From: Fomes fomentarius
Lineage: Eukaryota; Basidiomycota; Agaricomycetes; Polyporales; Polyporaceae
DNA length: 64,000 nt
Reading direction: 5' to 3'
NCBI GenBank assembly: GCA_022606135.1
Contig: JABYQN010000019.1
Span: 301,980-365,979, forward strand
This document shows positions 1 through 11,240 of this stretch, in pieces. A program made the position numbers and the translations under genes. The notes beneath the pieces were generated by a model that worked only from the letters and a program-made list of their open reading frames with translations, had not been told where the DNA came from and ran no database searches. Each line of letters starts with the position of its first letter. The stretch's first letter is position 1.

Positions 1-3000
1 GGATGGTTGTCGACAAGCGGGAAGGAGGCGTCTTGAGTGCTATAGATTGGATGCATAGTTATGAGCGTCTCCGTATGGTAGGAAGGGGAATAGAAGGGGT
101 CGGCTCCGTTATGTAGCTTCTGGATATTATCCAGTGTCAGAATATGAGTGGTACAAACTGGGACAGTCCTCACATGTTGTAGGCCACAGATGAGTGGAGA
201 AAGAGAGAGGCGGAAACGGAAGAGCTGCACACTGAGCAGGGGGCAGATTGGGAAAAACGCACTATTAGTTCAGCTGGATATCCATCCACGCGCTGGATAT
301 TGCAGCTACGCGCAGCGTCATCGTGTCGGGAGGAGTGTTCGAGGATGAAGGGCACGGCGGAGGGGGGTCACAATGGCGGCGAGATTAAAGCTCGCCCCTC
401 CGCTGCGGGACACGCGGCGACCGGTACCTCGATGCAGATATCTGGCTTGATTCTTCCGTGCCACCGAGCAGAGAGCCAAGAAACCAGAGCATGGGCCAGC
501 AAGAGCAGGTCCGACGATGCGGCCAGTAGATGAATTCGCCGTGCTGGCGTATAGTGTGCACTGTAGATGGGCAAGTGGTGGGAGGGGTCTCTAAGCCCGC
601 ACCGGTCTGGGAAGATTCACAGCGCCAGAAGAGGTCGGAAGCGCGTGTAACCATGCCTCCGACCAAGCCGGCGCAAGGGGGAATTGCAGTGGATACAGTC
701 TTCGTGCACCGCGTACCAGGGTGAGCGTGGTAGGCGGCTGCTAGATATCTGGGACCTACAAGCACGATGAAGTTGGATCAAAGCTTGAGTGAAAGTATGA
801 GTAGCTTGACCTTGCCGCTTAGATGCACCAAGCGACGGCAGCGATGATTTCAAGGTTCACTGGGTCACCCAAGCCAAGTAGGGAGGCAACTAGCAGCTTT
901 GCCCGGTATCTGTGAATATAGGAGTGTCATTGGCATAGTACGGTCAGGGAGACAGGTACCGTAGGCTGCCATCTCAGGCACGTGCTCACCGACGCCTGCC
1001 AGATTGAGCCTCGACCCGACAAGGCAGCGTCTGTTGTGGACCACATCTGCATGCTCTACACTGATCAGATCACTGACAGCTGAAACGAAATAGTCATAGG
1101 TTTCTTCGATACCCGATGTCTCGAGTATCACGCAAGATTGAACGGTCAACGCAATGCATTCATTCAAGCACTGTACTCGACGTGGAGCGAGATATCAAAA
1201 AGACCGGATACATGTTGAACACAAGTCTGGAGAGACAACAGTGTGCGCCCAAATTCCACCCGGAATGCGCATCATGTAGAAGGCAATCTCAACCATGTTT
1301 TTTCAATCCATGTGAGATAGGGTAAACTTCACCGGGTGACGATTTTCCATCTGCCTAACATGGGCGTGGTCCGTATATCCCTCATAGACTTGAAGCGACA
1401 ATCCAATTTGCAGCTGTCATCGTCAGCCGTGTCATGTACTCCTGTCGACGCAAATGCGTGGACTCTGGAACATCGGTGAGGGCGTTCGGTGCGACACTGG
1501 CAGTTGTGTCATGAAGTTGATCGAGGGGACAGTACAGTAGCTCGAGAGTGACGTGCAAGCGGGTAGCAGCAGAGCGAATATTATAATGATATCCAGATCG
1601 CCATGAGACGTCATCCGAAAACATCGCTATCCAGGTTGGTACACTCATCTTGATGATATGGCGTACATACCAAGTTGAGAGACACCCGAGATATCCGACC
1701 TAGTCGCGAATAGACGCGTCAAGAGCACGATGATGCGTGAGATGATAACAGCCGTCAGATTTGCGGCCACAACGTGAATCCGCGCGGCTCAGATTCCATC
1801 CACTATCAAACCATGCAGACGAAGGAAGCACAGAGAAAGACGATAAGTGGGAGTCACTGAGCATACATCCTGCATCGCAGTCATATCAGAGAGATCTGTT
1901 AGAATAGGACTCTAAGAACCACCTCCTAGGGGAGGAGGGCAGCCACTCATTGACTCATAACGTTAACGCGACACGTGGGTTCTGGCGCCCAATCGGGCGC
2001 ATCGTCTGAGCGGACTCGTCGACGCAGGCTACAACCAACGGCACCCCATCATCCATATGATCCCCAGCTCTAACGAAACCCATAATCGACGTTGACATGA
2101 AACTCCTTTCTGTGTTCTCCGGAGACTCTGTCTCTCTCCTAATAACTAGGCAGAAGATGAAACGACAACAGGGATCTATAATCTAGTACCAATGCTGATA
2201 ACCTCGATACATGGCGATGAATTTGGTTTGTGCGATTGGGACAGGTTCTTTCATCATGGCTAGATCACTCTATTGCGCGCATTACTCCGATCCGAGGACT
2301 TTCGAAGGTACATCTTACGTTTCTGAACATGGTGCGTGAATATGTGCTTGCCGTCGCGGTACCCCAGTGAGACTGACCAAGGGCTCTCTCCAGTCAATGA
2401 AGTATCTGAGTGTTGTCACTTCAAACATAGGAAGATCTTCCAAAGTGATGTCTGGCAGATAGTGGAGGGGAAGTATTGAACGGATTCGAAGGGTCGACTC
2501 TTGTCCTCTTGAGACAGTTAGACCTTGTGCCAGTGACTGCGGCGTTGTTTCATCTGTGAGTACCTCGTGTTTCTTGCCCGGCGTCATGTTGGTAAGGCAT
2601 TGACGGATGTTCGCATAGCACACTCATTTAGAAAGGACTGCGGATGGTCGCGCATGGAGACATGCGGATACGTGCCTAGGTGTGTTCTTTCAATCGAAGG
2701 CTAGCAGCATCGCTCCTATTCTCTGCAAGAATATATATTCTCTCTAGGGCGTCGCAAGACGTCCACTATATGCTCACAAGGAGCCTTGTCTCGTAGGTGA
2801 GGAAAGGCTAAGTCCTTACCGAACATCTTCCCCAAAGTCATTCGCAATTCAGTCTGTAGTCAGAAGACGGAGGCGCTGGATGATCTCACTTAATTCCGTG
2901 ACTCTGTCTCCTCTAATAGCATGCAGCTGGACAAGGTCACGCTATGAGTTCATGCTACTCGGATTCCTGTTGACATGATCACCGGTAGGGTATCGATACC

Positions 3001-3430
3001 GTGCTACTTCAGCAATCGAGGCGAATTGCTCTTAGCGGTAGATGACGGCTAGTGGCTGAATAATCTTTCTCATGTGAACTGATTCCACCTCCGATCCCCC
3101 GCAGTAGCGGCTGCCTAGATGCGTAGGATCCGGATAGGCAGAAGAAGCTCTCAGCATGCATGCCGAGACACGTACTGGATTTCCTGGGTGCGAGAATACT
3201 TGCTGCAGCACGAACAGTGTGTGTGTGCCTCCGCGCTCAGGCTCGCGCTCCGGTAAGATATCTGCAGATGTACTCCCCAGCAAAGTCACTTGCCACTCGC
3301 ATCTTATTCTTTCTTTCCATACGCCATCTAACTACGCGACATAGGAAGCACACCAGATAACCATCATGATAGTCAATAGCCACACTTCCATGCACACTCA
3401 CATCTTCGTCCACCGGATATATCCTCCGCT
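1..3430. other. Gene-poor left flank
   Basis: I see no convincing gene here. The longest open frames are short (about 126 codons or less), overlap each other on both strands and show neither a domain nor a chain of splice-compatible exons. The stretch is rich in the hexamer GATATC (see findings). Unspliced or non-coding transcripts cannot be excluded. Confidence 0.5.
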
Positions 3431-3438
3431 CTGAATAG

Positions 3439-3446
3439 TATATATA
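3439..3446 (+). promoter_or_regulatory. TATA-like element of PF1
   Basis: A run of alternating T and A (TATATATA) lies about 65 bases before the ATG of PF1, the usual place for a TATA box in a compact fungal promoter. Confidence 0.35.
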
Positions 3447-3508
3447 GGACACTGCAAGGATTATCGAGTTGAGTCCACTCATCTTGTACTCAAGCTCGAC
3501 CGCTCAAC

Positions 3509-4431
3509 ATGTCCGCAAGCAACCAAGACTTCCCTTCCGAACTACTTTACACTCCAGAAGGGCAAGCATTTTACACTCCAGTAGGGCAAGCATTAGAACC
3601 AAAGGACCGGATGTGGTATCCATACCCTTCAAGTGCGTGCGATACCGTGGAGACTATATCTCCTATGACGGACATGAGTATCTGTGGTGTAGAGCTCACA
3701 GATTATCTGACAAAAAGCAGGAAAACGTTCCAGTCGGGAGTGTGGTATTTCATGTTGAGAACGACATCCTACTCTCCAAAAAAGAAGAAGGAGGATGGGT
3801 TTCTGGGGACGAATACGTGGTGAGTATATACTCGGCTATCTCAGTCTAGCCACGATGCTCACAGTCATGTATCATTCAAGACTGTACAAGACCCTTACCG
3901 CAGCCGCACTGGCGACGGATCTGACGTTGGCACCGTGTACTTCAATGCTCCTGTATGCGACGCCAAGACGGGTCAAGTCAAAAACCCCGATTGGACCGCA
4001 TTTGACGGCCCTTTCCGAGACAAGGCTGTGGGGGAGAAGTACTCCATCCGCATTCTTGTGAGTGATCGTGGTTCTGTGTATTTGAATGTGTAGTGACGCC
4101 TTCCATCGACATCTATCAGCCCAGCGGCCGTGACAACAAAGGTCACAAGAGTCAATACAACTTAGCTCGGCAAAGGAAGGCTATCACACGAGCTCGGTTA
4201 GCTATGGACGTCTATGAAGCACTGGTGAAGATTTGGGTGAGTGCATAGGATGAATGACTCGGATTCAACTGCAAATACTTACTTGAGACATCGCAGCCTG
4301 ATAGAGTGTGGCATGACATCACCGGCGTTGATGTTCCCTTTGAGCATCTCGTCCTGGTATACGTCAAGTGCAAGTCACGCAAGAGCGTTCAGCCCACATT
4401 CACCTACTGTACCTCGTCTTTAGCTTGCTAG
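3509..4431 (+). CDS. PF family member 1 (uncharacterised, spliced)
   Basis: Function unknown. Proposed exons are 3509-3819, 3881-4057, 4120-4236 and 4297-4431; the last three are 177, 117 and 135 nt, all multiples of three with introns between codons. The C-terminal exons align with the other PF genes: a segment ending in YSIRIL, then one containing ITRARLAMDVYEALVKIW, then the terminal exon with LVLVYVKCKSRKSVQPTF, which matches LVLLHVDIVSKGTLQPRI of PF3. The N-terminus holds an in-frame 24-nt tandem duplication (YTPEGQAF/YTPVGQAL). Oddity: the frame of the ATG at 3509 is not the frame of the end of exon 1 (3469-3819), and I find no splice pair between them near 3600. So exon 1 either contains an unresolved intron or a frameshift. 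A TATA element precedes the ATG. Confidence 0.5.
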
Positions 4432-5319
4432 TCAATTACGCCATGTATATTTATCGGCAAACGTTCTCACTCAGATCTCCGTGTCCTACAAGTAGCTGCT
4501 TTGTCTGCTGTGTGTTATGTTTTCTCGTTATGTAGTGACCAGCCCTTCAAAGGGACTGTATATAAGGTTGTTAACAGGAGATCGTTGCTTCCAATAGCGA
4601 ATAGCGGTTGTTCACGTGCACAGCCCTGCAGTTCCTAATTCTCTCTGGCCATACCTCATCGGCGTTTCGGTGTCCGCTCGTCCTTACAGGAGCTTCAGCT
4701 CTAACAGAACAACATCCCCGCACTCTTCCTTCTCTCCTTTTATAGTGAAGACAGAGTCAAGATGAGTGTCCGGACGGTGATATCGAGGCTGCGGTCAAGT
4801 GCCGCACAGTCCTCTACCTCGTGAATGAGGACCTCGCAGAGGTTTCAAGAACCTCAGTCATCTCCAAATTATGTGGCAAAGAGATACGCATTCAATCATG
4901 TGATTAGTTGAGCGCAAGTAGTAAGTCGTATTCTCCTCGAACAAGTCAAAAGTACTAACAGGCCCGCGCTACTTGGGTGGGCAGATGCAAGGAAAGTAGG
5001 TGACGCAACTGGCAGTTGACTAGTAGAGGAGCACATCTAGACGAGTACTTATCCCGCCAATAACTGGCGGGGTAGATTTAGGTGGCTACATAGATATGGG
5101 TATCTGGGAGATAAGCGCAGCATGCTCCATAGTTGATCAGTCTTTATAATAGATATCTCCAGAGTGTACGTATATTGAATGAAATTACTGTCATCTAGCG
5201 TCCGTTGCTCCCTAAGCGGGATTCTTCGCGCACTATCCGGATAGTACGGTTTAGCATGCCATAGCGGTCTGCAGAAGCGGCATAAGTATCCGGATAGATA
5301 TGAGATGGAAAAACGGGCA
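4432..5319. other. Intergenic, no gene seen
   Basis: Only short shadow frames. A minus-strand frame of 95 codons (5049-5336) shows no domain and no exon partners. Confidence 0.45.
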
Positions 5320-5325
5320 TATAAG
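5320..5325 (+). promoter_or_regulatory. TATA-like element
   Basis: CATATAAGG lies about 105 bases before the preferred start at 5430 of the following small gene. Confidence 0.3.
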
Positions 5326-5429
5326 GAGCACACCACTAGTCCTTCTCGACAGCCATTTCTCCCCCTCAGTTGCGACCACTTATCTCTGCATCCATCGCTT
5401 GCAATAGCGGATCGGCCTTCAAAGCTACC

Positions 5430-5834
5430 ATGTCCGACACCACAGACAGTTCATGTACCGTGACCGGCCAACTCGCTGAGCACGGAATGGAAGTAGTCGC
5501 TCTGTGCCCTGACCCCGACCCCGGTGCGGCTCATCTCTATCGGTACTCGAGACAACGCATGTCATTGAATGCTTCCCCAAATACAGCCTTCCAGGTTGAC
5601 GAATCGATCGTCGCCGCCCTCGGTGTTATTTCAGCCTGTTTCGGTCCTGGCGACCCCAGCTGTGCCACATTGAACCCATCTCAATCGCACGCCGAAAGCG
5701 CTCCCGAGTTTGACGGCGATGTACCCCAGATATCCGAAGCAGACGAAGGCACGGAAGTGGCCGCTGCTAACGTCGAGGAAGTTCCTGACGCAGTATGCGA
5801 GAGTGAAGGCACCGATCCTCTGGAGACCCAGTGA
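5430..5834 (+). CDS. Small acidic hypothetical protein
   Basis: A single open frame of 134 codons from the ATG at 5430, whose context (ACC before, TCC after) is better than the in-frame ATG at 5370. The product is rich in Asp, Glu, Ser and Ala, especially in its last 50 residues (a run ending SEGTDPLETQ), with no membrane segment, signal peptide or recognised domain. A GTGAGA donor sits just before the stop and a plausible acceptor at about 5898, so a few C-terminal residues may come from a second exon. Its N-terminal repertoire is not obviously that of the PF genes. Function not assigned; it could also be the 5' part of a larger decayed gene. Confidence 0.35.
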   Translation: MSDTTDSSCTVTGQLAEHGMEVVALCPDPDPGAAHLYRYSRQRMSLNASPNTAFQVDESIVAALGVISACFGPGDPSCATLNPSQSHAESAPEFDGDVPQISEADEGTEVAAANVEEVPDAVCESEGTDPLETQ

Positions 5835-6901
5835 GACCTTGTGTAAGTCTGTACAGGTTTTCCCTTGGACTGATGAGGCGGCTAATTGATGAGATACAGG
5901 CGCTCAGCATCGTGATGTGCCACATATGGGTATATCTCCATTACCTCTTTACTCTTGTGACGAGTCATGGTCCTCGCTTCTGCAGTATCTGTATGTATCT
6001 GCATGTAAGCTGTGTAAGTGGATTGCTGGTGATAATGAATCGTCAACTCAAATAATATTTTCGATTCTTGAACTCACGCTCACGGGCTCCTTAGGCGAGC
6101 CTGAGTGCCCATAAAATCCGTCCAGTCTAATTGCCTCGTGCCAATTGCGGAGACCAAGCTGGCTTTGCTGCGACGTGTGTAAGAACGATGAGCGTCGATT
6201 GTAGTGAACTTCGGCAACCTACACCGGGAACTCACCTAGACTATATATCCGAGGTATCTTTCGGTTGACGGTATCAGCGTACCATTGTCTCTGTAAATCG
6301 AGGAAGGTCAGAACAATGCTGGCGCATGCTAGAAGTATGAGATAAGGGCACCCCGGGGTACACGGTGTTCGCACTGGGCTGGCAGGTTTCCGTAACAAGC
6401 GGGAGATTGCTGTCAGGGTACTACAGGTCCCGGGTCCACGTGCACAAGCAGTTGAACCTTCCTGCCAGCCTGAATGACTCGGTGGTGGAGATGGGGCCGG
6501 GACTTGCCGTGATGACAAAGTTTGGGCGCTCGGCTGGGCTGAGTGTCAGTCCAAATTCATCCACTGCACGTTCTTCCCCGCTCGCACCTGGTCTAGACAT
6601 CGTCCCCTACGTGCCATGTCCGAGGCTATCCCAACAGATTTTACGCGATGAACAGCCTGTTCGAAGAGGACGGGTCAGGAATGAGATCATTCTTGTCAGT
6701 TCCCTCCTAAGTTTCATACGATCGCCAATCCATCCACTGAAGTTGGAGTACACATACTCATAACTGCACATAACAATCCTCGCCTCCGTTACAATGCCGA
6801 TGGTCGGCCGTGGACCATCAGTGCGTAGGTATGTGATCATCGATCATCTCGTATACATTCAAAGGGAATAACATAATCATACTTAGATGGTAAATCTCAC
6901 G
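5835..6901. other. Intergenic with weak coding traces
   Basis: Short plus-strand stretches (about 6600-6700 and 6760-6830) read as plausible exon fragments but cannot be joined into a gene. The minus-strand frame 6219-6518 has a hydrophobic stretch but no support. Left unassigned. Confidence 0.35.
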
Positions 6902-7976
6902 ATGTCTTCCACTGATCGCTTGCCCCTTGCTGCTCGTCTGGACGCGAGTGAACCAGCCCAGCATGGAACTCGTCTGTAGAAAGTTTTCCCATCCCGCGAT
7001 CTGTGAGTTATACTTGTTCTCTTGTCTTCTACTGTTTCTGCGCGGTCTCTGGGTGCCCAGGAACGCGTGGCGAATGTATCCGGCACGCGCCTTATGCCCC
7101 GCTCTGTCCAGAAGGGAAGATTGGAACGACAGGAGTCCCGGACGCCTTCTGGAACCAGCAGCAGCACGAAGCGCTAAGGGCAATGAGGTGGTCGTTGCCC
7201 GTTGGCCGTAAGCCAGGTTTGGACTTTGATACTCCCCTGCCGGGAGGTGTTCGAGTCACAATCAAGTGAGGATGCACTGGTTCCCTGACCTTTCTGCTGT
7301 TGCAAGTCTATGAGCCATGGGGAGCTGTTTCCTCTTTCGCATCAGCGCCCACCTGTGACAATCGGCCTTTCTTTATCACGACGAAACCTTGCTGGAGCCC
7401 AGGACGAACGAGGCCCGTCTGTGGGCGTCTGTGGGAATCTCTTCCATTCGGCGTCGGGGATAACGCGCATCTCAATGACGGAGCGCCTTCCGTTAGACGT
7501 GGAAGGGCACCATGACGGACAGAGTATCTGGATGCTATCGCAGTCTGATGTAGTTCTGCCACCCACGACGCGGCCGATGCTGCTATTCATGCTTCGAGCA
7601 GCATCGTACGTTAGAGGCGCTGCAAGGTACGCATCATGGTGTGTATTCACATATCTGGATGTCCCTCATTTCTGACTGCTTGTGACGTACTCAGGATATC
7701 GAAAGGATATCGAAGAGACCGGCAAGCATCTGGCAACGGGTGTGGCCAGGGCTGATATCCAGCGGCCTCCACCGGAGTTCGAAGATATCGATCTGTGAGT
7801 CAAAAGTCAACCTTTGATTCGTCGACTTCGAGCGGCAATATGTAACTATCTCGGTCCAAATCCAGTCCCGGATCAACATACGGAAGGACCCGACGAGTCT
7901 CTTGGTCTCATGCGCGGTGAAAGTCCAGGGAGGCGTCCACCATGTACCTATAATGGCCGGTGTGACTGGAGCATGA
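6902..7976 (+). pseudogene. PF family member 2, probably decayed
   Basis: Start at the ATG 6902 (MSSTDRLPLAARLDASEP). A well-coded segment from about 7050 to 7266 ends GGVRVTIK at a GTGAGG donor, the position where other PF genes have VRIE, RFE or IRIL. The terminal exon 7866-7976 is 111 nt, exactly the length of the PF4 terminal exon, and carries LLVSCAVKVQGGVHHVPIMA, which aligns with the LVLLHVDFVSNGSLQPRIGV block. Between them, 7310-7650 and 7695-7794 read as exons, but the 100-nt segment at 7695-7794 cannot join the terminal exon in frame (its only compatible frame contains a stop). I therefore take this as a broken PF copy; a mis-called intron is the alternative. Confidence 0.45.
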
Positions 7977-8110
7977 CATCCTCATCGACATGTGCCGATT
8001 ATCTGGAAAGGCGAATTTCGTATTCTCCATGTTACTCCACCGCAAGGCGCGGCCGGCGTACGATCACTCGGATGAGGATGTGTACGGAAGTCAAGGATAC
8101 GAGACGCGAT

Positions 8111-8118
8111 TATAAAAG
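8111..8118 (+). promoter_or_regulatory. TATA box
   Basis: TATAAAAG about 150 bases upstream of the ATG at 8265. Confidence 0.35.
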
Positions 8119-8264
8119 CCTGCAATGTCCGTCGTGTTCGAGATCTCATCCCCATGGGCAAGTGTGTAAATCAAATCGCGAGTAAGGCTCTTTGCTGCTG
8201 CTGTCTCGTATGCAACGCTGATACTGATACTGTTCCATTCCGTCGACCAGAATCTTCTCTCAAC

Positions 8265-8717
8265 ATGTCAAGTATTCGCCACGATGCTGACAAGACTTCG
8301 ACTCATACGACACGCGATGACCCTAGCGCGTCCAGACGCAATTATCAGACTGCGTGTATGATGGCTTTTCCATTCGAAGTCCTTACCAGCCCTCACGGAG
8401 CCTCTGTTTCGTAGCTTTTGCCGTGGCGTGCCACGGTCCACTGTGCCCTCTCAGTGTCACTGCAGGCCCAGGAATTGCCGATTTCTGCGGGGCAGATACA
8501 AAGTCCGACGATACGGAGAGAAGTTGCAATATCCACGATCATGACTTACTCCCTCTCGTGTACCGCGATATGTACACACTCCTCGACCCCTGCTACATTG
8601 GATCTTCCACCCCATGCGATTGAAGCCCAACCGATTCCATTCCTTGAAGAAGGCCAAATCGAGGAGCGCGTCGACGATCCTGCATCAGAGAGAGACAGAG
8701 AGCAGGCGCTTGATTAG
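8265..8717 (+). CDS. Hypothetical protein, two exons
   Basis: The same frame is open from 8265 to 8717 except for one TAG at 8412. A phase-0 intron 8406-8465 (GT...TGCAG, 60 nt) removes that stop and leaves exons of 141 and 252 nt, giving about 130 residues. The N-terminus is polar (MSSIRHDADKTSTHTTRDDP) and the C-terminus acidic (EEGQIEERVDDPASERDREQ). No domain is recognised. Intron phase and position in the neighbourhood are like those of PF genes, but no PF block is present. It may be a small independent gene or the N-terminal part of a lost PF copy. Confidence 0.35.
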
Positions 8718-10037
8718 AGAGGCCAAGACCGGCATCCGTACGTGACATCATTTCCTCGCCTTGGGCATCATTCGATAACCCATCCCCAGGGAGTCTTCAA
8801 CACATGGAGGAATTGCACCTGTGCTGTAACCCTCGGGATAGTGCAGTGGTGGGACATTAGCACGTAGTTTATGTGGACACTCTTCAGTTATCCAGGATAT
8901 CCAAACGGCCTATATGGTACGTGTTGTCGTACCGCTGTCGTGTCGCAACACATCACCCTCGTTCTCCACATGCGACTCGGCGCAACTGATTTGAGCCCGC
9001 GCAGCATCACCGAATCGACAGCAGTGTTAGCAGAGATTGAGGAGGAGTGGTGGGCCGGTTGTAGCTTCATCCGAATACTCGGAGGGTGCCGTGATGACTC
9101 AGCGCTGCGGCAACGCGGACCGTGGCACCGTGGCCCCGGGCCCGTCTCCCGCAGTTTGCCAGGTGTGATCAAGGACGAGTGGGGCGCTCCGCCTCGTTGT
9201 GCTGACCACTCGGTTGATTCGAGTGGCAAGGATTTCCCTGAGATCCTCGACACTTCTCTGACGCACCAAGGGGGCAATATCTGGGCTCGGAAATGAGCAA
9301 TAACTCGTTCTCGAGGATTCGTCGCCTGCAGTAGCGGGTGCCGTACTCCGCATGTTTGTCCACCTCCAGTGAAGACGATGGCAAGCACGGAGTCTTCTAT
9401 CCTGGATATCTACTGGGCACATGCTTACCTGGTGCTTACAGCTACGTTTCATGACGCCTTCGTCGCCGGCGCTATTTTGGGCTGTCATGCTGTTACGAAA
9501 TTCTCATGATTGAGTGCACGAGGCAAATATCCAGATACCTGTTCTAAGATAGTCGCTCAATCACCGCTCTGCGAGTTCCTCCAACGCCAGTCTCTCTCTC
9601 TCGTTCATAAGCCATCTTATACCTCTGTCGTTTCATGACACGCTGTGATCTATCATACTAGCGTTCATGGTCCGCGGTGTGTTCAGAAGTTGTGCGTGCG
9701 ATGGTCACACGAGGTAAGTACTAGCTTCTCCGCCTGTTGGATATCTCAAACGTCCCTTACGTAACTTGGATAGATCGGGAATTTCGGCTTCGCGCCCAGA
9801 GCATGCATGCTGGATATCCGTATAGTGAGCCTCATCCCTTATAGTCTCTGTCAAGATGTCGTGCATACCCAGCTTACATTGCTGGTTCAACGTCGCATTG
9901 TCTACCAGGCTTGCTCCTAACCTCCACGTCGTACGCTCGATTCCATATAATCTCACAATTGACGAACAGCTCTGACATGCACTCTAGACTATAACTCTTC
10001 ACTCGCAGTACCTCCCTACATCAAAAACAAAAAGGAT
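8718..10037. other. Unassigned stretch with isolated open frames
   Basis: A 141-codon plus-strand frame (8871-9296) and a 166-codon minus-strand frame (8888-9388) overlap each other; neither has a domain, and codon content favours neither. GATATC motifs recur here. No gene called. Confidence 0.35.
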
Positions 10038-11240
10038 ATGGATTGCATGTCTTTGGGTGGTTGCGCGTCTTTGGGCCTTCTCGATGAATTCTACGACGAC
10101 GAGTGGTACATGGAGACGATGCTGTCCGACCCAAGTGGTAGCGCCGACTTTGCTGCTGTGTATGGCATGCCACATCTCGAACGTACGAGTAATGACAATG
10201 GCCCGAACTCTCAAAAGTTAGCATCTTGCACCGTGTTCTCTTATGTGTTCCACAAGTTAACCCCTTTCCTTTATGTAGGACACCTTCGCCGGTGCAATCG
10301 GCTCCTCGCCCTGGTGGCGATACTACTCTTGAATACTCAGAGGACGAGCATTCTCCACGTCAAACGTGCGATGGGGGAGCACTACCTCACGATACTATTT
10401 GTGAAAACCCCACTGTGCCAGCCCTTCCAGTAGTGGTTACCGAACGGCCATTGTCTTCCCCACCAGCGGTGATCGAGACGCCCAGTGTTCCACCACGCCT
10501 CAAAATCGACGTCACATCGTCCGCCTCGACAGTTGTGAATACTTGGGCCGCCCCTGTTAGGCGCCACAGAATCTGCGTGCGGAATCGCGGACCTAGACGG
10601 TCAACTCGATCTCACTTACAACCTGTATGGCCTTTCATCGCTTCCGGAATAGACAGCACTTACAGAAGCTGCTTTATCATTTCCAGGTTGAAACCCGCCG
10701 AGATTTTACTGCTAGACGGTCCATTCGCCATACCAATCGCGCAGGCGCCACGTCATGCGCCCTTACCCGTCCGCCCACGGCATTCCCTAGGGCAAGAAGC
10801 GTGACGAAAGAAACGACGTATGTTTCATCACGTACTGGATTGGTGAAATGACAGCTTACCTTTCTCTCAGTCCCAGCTTCGTCTCTTCGAATCGCTCGCA
10901 AGACGAGACGCCATCCATCATGCACATAATCCCATTATTACTCTCTGCAGTTAAGATAAATTTCATGTGGCACTTCATTTGTAAAATGCGGTCGTTGTGG
11001 CGATCAAGAAATTCTGATGGTGCTAGTCGTGAGTTGTCGATGTCTACCCACTCTCTTTATTGTGCACTCACCAGCGGCGTCAACAGAGCACGAGGGAGAT
11101 ATATTCACTGTGAGAGAATTCCTGAGGTCTTTTGGTCGATGCCTACGCAGCTTGACGGGAGACGGCGCGTTGTCTTGGTTCTTTGCATTGGTGGTCATAT
11201 TATGCTCTCTATGCTACTCGCAATGCGCCGTATTGTCTAG
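10038..11240 (+). CDS. Hypothetical protein, four exons
   Basis: Exons 10038-10216, 10279-10624, 10687-10817 and 10871-11240 join in frame with consensus GT-AG introns of 50-70 nt and give 341 residues. The N-terminus is acidic (LLDEFYDDEWYMETML). The middle is Ser/Pro-rich with clusters such as LEYSEDEHSP, followed by a basic segment (RNRGPRRSTRSH, RRDFTARRSIRH). The C-terminal 25 residues hold a hydrophobic stretch (VVLVLCIGGHIMLSMLL). An alternative frame in the last exon reads LRLFESLARRDAIHHAHNP and looks at least as protein-like, so the 3' end is uncertain. An acidic plus basic layout would suit a regulatory protein, but no DNA-binding domain is visible and I assign no function. Confidence 0.4.

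Noticed and set aside
8888..9388. 166-codon minus-strand frame
   Set aside because: Overlaps a plus frame of similar length, no family resemblance and no splice partners.
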